Of a stretch of 6,863 nucleotides of DNA, positions 6,501-6,863 are shown piece by piece. The notes below the pieces were generated by a model. It did no database searches, was not told the DNA's origin, and saw only the letters and a program-made list of their open reading frames with translations. How positions within the stretch are numbered: position 1 is the first letter of the stretch; every line of letters begins with the position of its first letter. Location of the stretch: assembly GCA_026692885.1 (NCBI GenBank), contig JAPLNJ010000690.1:1-6863 (forward strand), written 5' to 3'. The position numbers and the translations under genes were made by a program. Origin of the DNA: Planctomycetota bacterium (GTDB lineage Bacteria > Planctomycetota > Planctomycetia > Pirellulales > Pirellulaceae).

Positions 6501-6863
6501 GCGGAATGTGACGCTCAGCACGGGGGACGTGACGACCAGCGGGAACGTGACGCTGACGGGGACGGCCGGGACGGTGAGTGAAACGGGGGCGGGCAAGATC
6601 AGCGGGGGCCTGTTGACGACGAGTTCGGTGGGCGGCACGACGCTGAACGCGGCGAATACGGTGACCAGCTTCCACGCCACGAACATTACCAGCGGCAACG
6701 TCCAGTTGATCAATAGCGGAGCCTTGGACATCACGGGGATCAGCCAGACGGGCGGCGGCAATGTCATCGTGACGATCACCGGCGCCGGGACGTTGACGGC
6801 AAGCGGGGCCATTACCAGCAACGGCGGGAACGTGACCCTGACGTCCCAGGACGCGATGGCGGT
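3250..6863 (+). CDS. Giant beta-helix/autotransporter-like surface protein, main body, runs off the window end
   Basis: This frame-1 region has no stop from 3115 to the window end and is the continuation of the 1321 gene after the second frame break. There is no ATG, GTG or TTG between the upstream stop (3112-3114) and GTG at 3271, and no ribosome binding site was seen, so it is not an independent gene. Order of parts: second copy of the 93-residue module (3376-3535); three PATR repeats (3787-3885, 4093-4191, 4528-4626); a PATR-type closing segment ending GGDGNDVVI (4760-5160); a less repetitive island (5161-5835); a beta-strand stretch; and a 163-residue-period repeat (from 6122). The protein is Thr/Gly-rich and has no cysteine in this part. 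The expected role is a surface or secreted structural or adhesive protein. The C-terminal anchor or secretion domain, which would tell how it is exported, lies beyond the window. Confidence 0.85.
3787..3885 (+). repeat. Autotransporter-associated beta-strand repeat (PATR), copy 1
   Basis: TALTKAGAGTLTLTNGTTNT is followed by FTGGVYLSAGTLAI. This matches the PATR pattern: a L-x-K-x-G-x-G-x-L-x-L strand, N-T-(Y/F)-T-G, then a strand ending G-T-L. Such repeats are typical of passenger domains of autotransporters and related large surface proteins. Confidence 0.85.
4093..4191 (+). repeat. Autotransporter-associated beta-strand repeat (PATR), copy 2
   Basis: GALRKVGTGLLTLNGVDTYT is followed by GATTIDAGTLKLG. 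This is a textbook PATR unit of 33 residues, 306 nt downstream of copy 1. Confidence 0.9.
4528..4626 (+). repeat. Autotransporter-associated beta-strand repeat (PATR), copy 3
   Basis: GSLTKAGTGTWTLSGASTFT is followed by GGTTVNNGTLALSG. It is the closest of the three copies to the family consensus, 435 nt downstream of copy 2. Confidence 0.9.
4760..5160 (+). other. PATR-type closing segment with a single RTX-like motif
   Basis: The segment reads GTVSGKLTAADGSAISPG (from 4762), then FDQLSVAGAVAINNANVTF (from 4918), IKLIDNNGTGDAVTGTYFNG (from 5011) and GGDGNDVVI (5128-5154). The order 'gap-filled PG motif, D-x-L-x-V-x-G, I-x-N-x-x-G-x-x-A-V-x-G-x-F, G-x-G-N-D-V-V' commonly closes a PATR passenger block in large bacterial surface proteins. 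The final GGDGNDVVI resembles one calcium-binding RTX nonapeptide, but a single copy is not an RTX array. Confidence 0.65.
5161..5835 (+). other. Less repetitive domain within the large protein
   Basis: From YTLPAAGAYKMRLNTTANTL (5176) through DGSSSDDVFNVDF, FTGLSPINAGNATDIIFHL and LTIDGEGGPTDTDTINL (to about 5832), the sequence has more charged and aromatic residues and lower Thr/Gly content than its flanks. Recurrent short phrases of the D-D-V-F-N-V-D or G-N-D-T-L-T-V type suggest a calcium-binding beta-roll or cadherin-like fold, but I do not recognise a named family with certainty. Confidence 0.45.
6122..6863 (+). repeat. 163-residue-period repeat, 1.5 copies seen
   Basis: Copy one begins with TTSSVGGTVLDFGDTVSTF at 6127, and copy two with TTSSVGGTTLNAANTVTSF at 6616. 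Both continue with (N/H)ATN, SGN(I/V)QL, TGISQ(A/T)GGGNV and SGAI in the same order. The period is 489 nt (163 codons). Copy two is cut by the window edge, so further copies may follow. The type is common in filamentous-haemagglutinin-like and other beta-helix surface proteins. Confidence 0.8.

Overview
The window looks like accessory chromosome from a planctomycete. The main clue is the start of the large gene: a basic N-terminus followed by LVEALEDRRLLAA, a variant of the LEPRxLL motif that opens many very large secreted proteins in Planctomycetes. The sequence is GC-rich and the large protein is built mainly from Thr, Gly, Ala, Ser, Asn and Val with almost no cysteine. The organism assignment is an inference from these traits.

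Layout. Positions 1-147 hold the catalytic core (PQGG and YADD motifs) of a group II intron-type reverse transcriptase, cut off by the window edge on the left and losing its family sequence just after YADDFVVVC. Positions 150-1320 carry no convincing gene. They contain two long inverted repeats that look like small non-autonomous mobile elements or REP-type doublets: 433-527, and a nested quasi-palindrome of about 233 bp at 536-768 with 27-nt perfect inner arms. After these come an AT-richer stretch with a 13-nt motif recurring on a 27-nt step (968-1061) and two short degenerate tandem repeats (an octamer at 1213-1244 and a heptamer at 1263-1297) directly before the large gene.

From 1321 to the right edge there is essentially one gene, a giant beta-helix, adhesin-like surface or secreted protein of at least about 1,847 codons, unfinished at the window end. 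Its reading frame is broken twice: one extra base near 2895-2902 (the GGGGGGCC tract), and one missing base near 3245-3250, which returns the sequence to the original frame. Downstream of that it stays open for 3.6 kb. The shifts are either assembly errors or real lesions; if real, only a product of about 543 residues is made. Along the protein come: the LEPRxLL-type N-terminus; a set of 31-38-residue repeats (2041-2535); a filamentous-haemagglutinin-like segment (about 2560-2900); a 93-residue module duplicated across the second frame break; three autotransporter-associated beta-strand repeats (PATR; 3787-3885, 4093-4191, 4528-4626); a PATR-type closing segment ending in one GGDGNDVVI motif (4760-5160); a less repetitive island (5161-5835); and a 163-residue-period repeat (6122 to the end) with a distinct codon bias.

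The genes do not form an operon. The left part is mobile-element debris beside an accessory, repeat-built surface protein gene. I see no defence, biosynthetic or CRISPR system.
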